Origin: JAFGSI01 sp041287425
GTDB lineage: Bacteria > Chloroflexota > Anaerolineae > Anaerolineales > Villigracilaceae
Direction: 5' to 3'
Length of the DNA stretch: 64,000 nt
NCBI GenBank assembly: GCA_041287425.1
Contig: JBEULG010000016.1
Span: 67,860 to 131,859, forward strand
The notes under the pieces are model-generated. The model was not told the DNA's origin. It saw nothing but the letters and a program-made list of their open reading frames with translations, and searched no databases. The stretch's first letter is position 1. Every line of letters begins with the position of its first letter. Made by a program: the position numbers and the translations under genes. This document shows positions 62,017-64,000 of the stretch, piece after piece.

Positions 62017-62442
62017 TTAATCAACAACAACGATGCCCATATTACGGGCGGTACCTTCGATCTGGCGCATGGCGCCTTCGATATCGATGGCGTTCAAATC
62101 CTTCATCTTCAACTGCGCAATCTCGCGAATTTGCGCCCGCGTCACCTTGCCGACCTTCTCGCGGTTCGGCACCGCCGACCCCTTCTCGATGCCGGCCGCC
62201 TTGCGCAGCAAGACCGCCGCAGGCGGCGTCTTCAGCACGAAGGTGAACGACCCATCCGTATAGACCGTGATCTCGGCCGGGAGAATCTCGCCCTGCCGGT
62301 TCGAGGTGCGGGCGTTGTACTCCTTGCAGAAAGCCATGATGTTGATGCCATGACCGGCCAGCGCCGGGCCGATGGGCGGCGCCGGGTTGGCCTTACCGGC
62401 CTCGATCTGCAGACGAACGATTGCTTTGATTTTCTTTGCCAT
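62017..62442 (-). CDS. rplK: Large subunit ribosomal protein uL11
   Basis: 141 aa, normal length. MAKKIKAIVRLQIEAGKANP, PPIGPALAGHGINIMAFCKEYN, then KTPPAAVLLRKAAGIEKGS and the C-terminal RNA-binding part AQIREIAQLKMKDLNAID. Part of the GTPase-associated centre with uL10 and bL12. In operon order after nusG and before rplA. Confidence 0.97.
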   Translation of the reverse strand: MAKKIKAIVRLQIEAGKANPAPPIGPALAGHGINIMAFCKEYNARTSNRQGEILPAEITVYTDGSFTFVLKTPPAAVLLRKAAGIEKGSAVPNREKVGKVTRAQIREIAQLKMKDLNAIDIEGAMRQIEGTARNMGIVVVD

Positions 62443-62538
62443 AGTTACTCCTCTGTGGTTTTAGCGGGTGATTACGGGACACCCTCCCACTGCAACAGGC
62501 CGGGCCTCGCAGCGACCCCGGGCCTGCTACCGTTATCG

Positions 62539-63216
62539 TCAGGCTTTCTCCACCTGAAGAAAGTCCAGTTCGACGGGCGTCTCGCGCCCGAAGAAACTCA
62601 CCATGACGCGCACTTTATTGCGCTCCATATCGATCTCCGATACTACGCCGCGGAAATCGTTGAACGGCCCATCGATGATGCGTACCCGCTCGCCGACTTT
62701 GAAGGTCACCTTGACGGTCGGCGCCTCGGCTTCCATCCGTTTCAGAATCTGGGCCACTTCCTCCGGCCGGAGGGGAGTAGGCAGGTTCCCCATCCCCACG
62801 AAGCCGGTCACGCCCGGCGTATTGCGCACCACAAACCAGGATTCCTCTGTCAGAATCATGTTGACCAGCACATAGCCGGGGAAGATGTGCCGTTCCACCG
62901 TGCGGCGCTTGCCATCCCGCACCTCGATCTCTTCCTGGGTAGGCACGACCACATCGAAGACCTTATCCTTCATGCCCATCGTCTCGATGCGTTGCTCCAG
63001 ATTGTGGCGCACCTTGTTCTCGTAGCCCGAATAACAGTGAATCACGTACCACGCCGGCCCGCCCGGCGCTGCTTCGCCTGCAGCCTGGGCCGCAGAAGGT
63101 TCCGCCGGAGCAGCCGGAATCGCACCGCCCGAAACCGATTCGTCCGCAAGAGGGCTTTCCTCTTCCGGTTCGAGGGGCTGATCTTCGAATGTCTCTTCCG
63201 GGTCGTGCTCGAGCAT
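62539..63216 (-). CDS. nusG: Transcription termination/antitermination factor NusG
   Basis: 225 aa. NGN domain WYVIHCYSGYENKVRHNLEQR, then PGYVLVNMILTEESWFVVRNT, GVTGFVG, and a C-terminal KOW domain FKVGERVRIIDGPFNDFRGVV. An acidic, Pro/Ala-rich N-terminal extension of about 55 residues (EPEEESPLADESVSG) precedes the NGN domain and is longer than in most NusG proteins. ATG 63216 has GAGG at good distance; ATG 63228 and TTG 63261 are alternatives. Confidence 0.95.
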   Translation of the reverse strand: MLEHDPEETFEDQPLEPEEESPLADESVSGGAIPAAPAEPSAAQAAGEAAPGGPAWYVIHCYSGYENKVRHNLEQRIETMGMKDKVFDVVVPTQEEIEVRDGKRRTVERHIFPGYVLVNMILTEESWFVVRNTPGVTGFVGMGNLPTPLRPEEVAQILKRMEAEAPTVKVTFKVGERVRIIDGPFNDFRGVVSEIDMERNKVRVMVSFFGRETPVELDFLQVEKA

Positions 63217-63250
63217 ACGCAACCTCATTTCGACGCGCCGGGGCGACCGA

Positions 63251-63466
63251 TCAACTGCCAAGCACCAGACTCAACAAAAGGGTGGCTGTGCGATCGATCA
63301 GGAACAGGAAGAAAGCCATCAACACCATCACCACGATGACGATGACCGTTAGCCGCCACGCCTCCTGACGGCTGGGCCAACTGACCTTCCGCAATTCGCC
63401 AATCGTCTCGCGCCACCAGCGGGCGATTCCGCTTTCTCGCCGGGGTTTCTCTTCTTTCCTGGCCAA
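63251..63466 (-). CDS. secE: Preprotein translocase subunit SecE
   Basis: 71 aa. Single-span SecE of the minimal type: basic amphipathic part WWRETIGELRKVSWPSRQEA with the conserved KVSWPSR, then one membrane helix, LTVIVIVVMVLMAFFLFLID. It clamps SecY. The usual secE-nusG-rplK order follows, and the frame of nusG could begin before its stop. Confidence 0.95.
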   Translation of the reverse strand: MARKEEKPRRESGIARWWRETIGELRKVSWPSRQEAWRLTVIVIVVMVLMAFFLFLIDRTATLLLSLVLGS

Positions 63467-63527
63467 GGCAAACTCCTTACTTTTGACGGTTAAAACGCCG
63501 CCTCTGAACAGACGGCGTCAGGATACA

Positions 63528-63603
63528 TGGCAGGCCAGGCAGGACTTGAACCCACAACCGCTCGTTTTGGAGACGAGTGCTCTACCAATTGAGCTACTGG
63601 CCT
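63528..63603 (-). tRNA. tRNA-Trp (anticodon CCA)
   Basis: Minus strand. Acceptor AGGCCAG pairs with CTGGCCT, discriminator G, with CCA encoded at 63530-63528. D arm GCTC-AATTGGTA-GAGC; anticodon stem CTCGT/ACGAG with loop CTCCAAA; T arm TGTGG-GTTCAAGT-CC. Located between rpmG and secE, a common position. Confidence 0.96.
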
Positions 63604-63610
63604 AGGTTCC

Positions 63611-63661
63611 GTGCTCCGGTGTCAAGCACTCAGCACCGCGTGACACTTGACGCCGGAGCAC
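63611..63661. repeat. Long hairpin between rpmG and tRNA-Trp
   Basis: GTGCTCCGGTGTCAAG at 63611-63626 pairs with CTTGACGCCGGAGCAC at 63646-63661, 15 of 16 pairs plus one G-T. No T run follows. Related in style to the other palindromic elements; it may be a processing site between the rpmG mRNA and the tRNA. Confidence 0.65.
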
Positions 63662-63667
63662 TTGATA

Positions 63668-63838
63668 CTACTTGGTCTCGCGATGCAAGGTATGCTTCCG
63701 GCAGCGCGGACAATACTTGTTGAACTCCAGCCGGTTCGGATCGTTGCGGCGGTTCTTCTCCGTCACGTAATTTCGTTCTTTGCAGTCACTGCACGCCAGG
63801 ATAATCACCGGGCGGACGTCTTTCTTTTTCGAAGCCAT
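63668..63838 (-). CDS. rpmG: Large subunit ribosomal protein bL33
   Basis: 56 aa, too short for standard ORF lists. MASKKKDVRPVIILACSDCK, then RNYVTEKNRRNDPNRLEFNK and YCPRCRKHTLHRETK. Four Cys (16, 19, 43, 46) make a zinc ribbon, so this is the Zn-bound form of bL33. Located between tuf and tRNA-Trp, a usual arrangement. Confidence 0.95.
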   Translation of the reverse strand: MASKKKDVRPVIILACSDCKERNYVTEKNRRNDPNRLEFNKYCPRCRKHTLHRETK

Positions 63839-63857
63839 TCCTGCTCAACCAACCTTT

Positions 63858-64000
63858 TCACTCAAGAATCTTGGTGATGACGCCGGCGCCGACCGTCAGG
63901 CCGCCTTCACGAATGGCAAACTTCGAGCCTTGCTCCAGCGCCACCGGCACAATCAACTCCACCGTCATGTTCACGTTGTCCCCAGGCATCACCATCTCCA
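63858..64000 (-). CDS. tuf: Elongation factor Tu, C-terminal part (gene continues beyond window)
   Basis: The last 46 codons: EMVMPGDNVNMTVELIVPVA, LEQGSKFAIREGGLTVGAGV and ITKILE, the unmistakable domain III end of EF-Tu. It delivers aminoacyl-tRNA to the ribosome. The rest of the gene lies to the right of the window. rpmG follows after 19 nt, so the two are probably co-transcribed. Confidence 0.97.
   Translation of the reverse strand, partial: EMVMPGDNVNMTVELIVPVALEQGSKFAIREGGLTVGAGVITKILE

Overview
The window reads as a chromosome segment of a high-GC Chloroflexota bacterium, most likely Anaerolineae. This rests on protein styles rather than a marker tree: surface proteins with CSLREA/beta-helix repeats, Chloroflexota-type sortase proteins, an alpha-beta fused 2-oxoacid dehydrogenase E1, Thr/Pro-rich lipoproteins, and abundant TATAAT boxes close to start codons.

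Layout. 0-1.3 kb: the 3' part of a peroxiredoxin-like gene whose catalytic Cys codon is an in-frame TGA followed by a SECIS-like hairpin (probable selenoprotein), then a B3/B4-domain protein. 1.35-18.8 kb, minus strand: a compact division and cell wall (dcw) operon, transcribed mraZ-rsmH-ftsL-ftsI-murF-mraY-murD-ftsW-murG-cvpA-like-murC-small ORF-murB-ddl-ftsQ-ftsA-ftsZ, led by a three-box MraZ operator; murE is missing. 19-20.8 kb: a divergent lipoprotein with three thioredoxin folds fused to VKOR. 21.1-25.6 kb: a sugar operon (GH5, cellobiose-epimerase-like, GH140-like, nucleoside hydrolase) ending in a truncated reading frame. 25.6-30.7 kb: MFS transporter, CDF metal exporter, RNase HII, glycosyltransferase, NERD-like protein. 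30.8-34.7 kb: tRNA-Pro, esterase lipoprotein, gatCA, galE. 34.7-39.8 kb: twin LppM-like lipoproteins and a GT-C/GT2/methyltransferase glycan operon. 39.8-42.5 kb: a decaying stretch with four gene remnants and palindromic repeats. 42.5-48 kb: clpB and a beta-helix surface protein that carries an LPATG motif directly before its own sortase domain. 48-58.6 kb: membrane proteins, fatty acid desaturase, lipoamide dehydrogenase, beta-helix lipoprotein, E2 and fused E1, a small secreted protein. 58.6-59.35 kb: rnpB, followed by tandem copies of its own 3' end. 59.5-64 kb: rubrerythrin, then the minus-strand cluster tuf-rpmG-tRNA-Trp-secE-nusG-rplK-rplA-[L10 leader]-rplJ-rplL.

How it fits together. 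The dcw operon builds peptidoglycan and the divisome. The thioredoxin-VKOR protein, sortase-fused surface protein, lipoproteins and glycan operon equip the envelope. E1, E2 and lipoamide dehydrogenase form one acyl-CoA-producing complex spread over two nearby loci. The last 5 kb is core translation and RNA processing. The most notable items are the UGA-encoded redoxin, the rnpB tail array, the surface protein-LPATG-sortase fusion, the triple-thioredoxin VKOR, and palindromic repeats that provide codons inside or at the end of genes.
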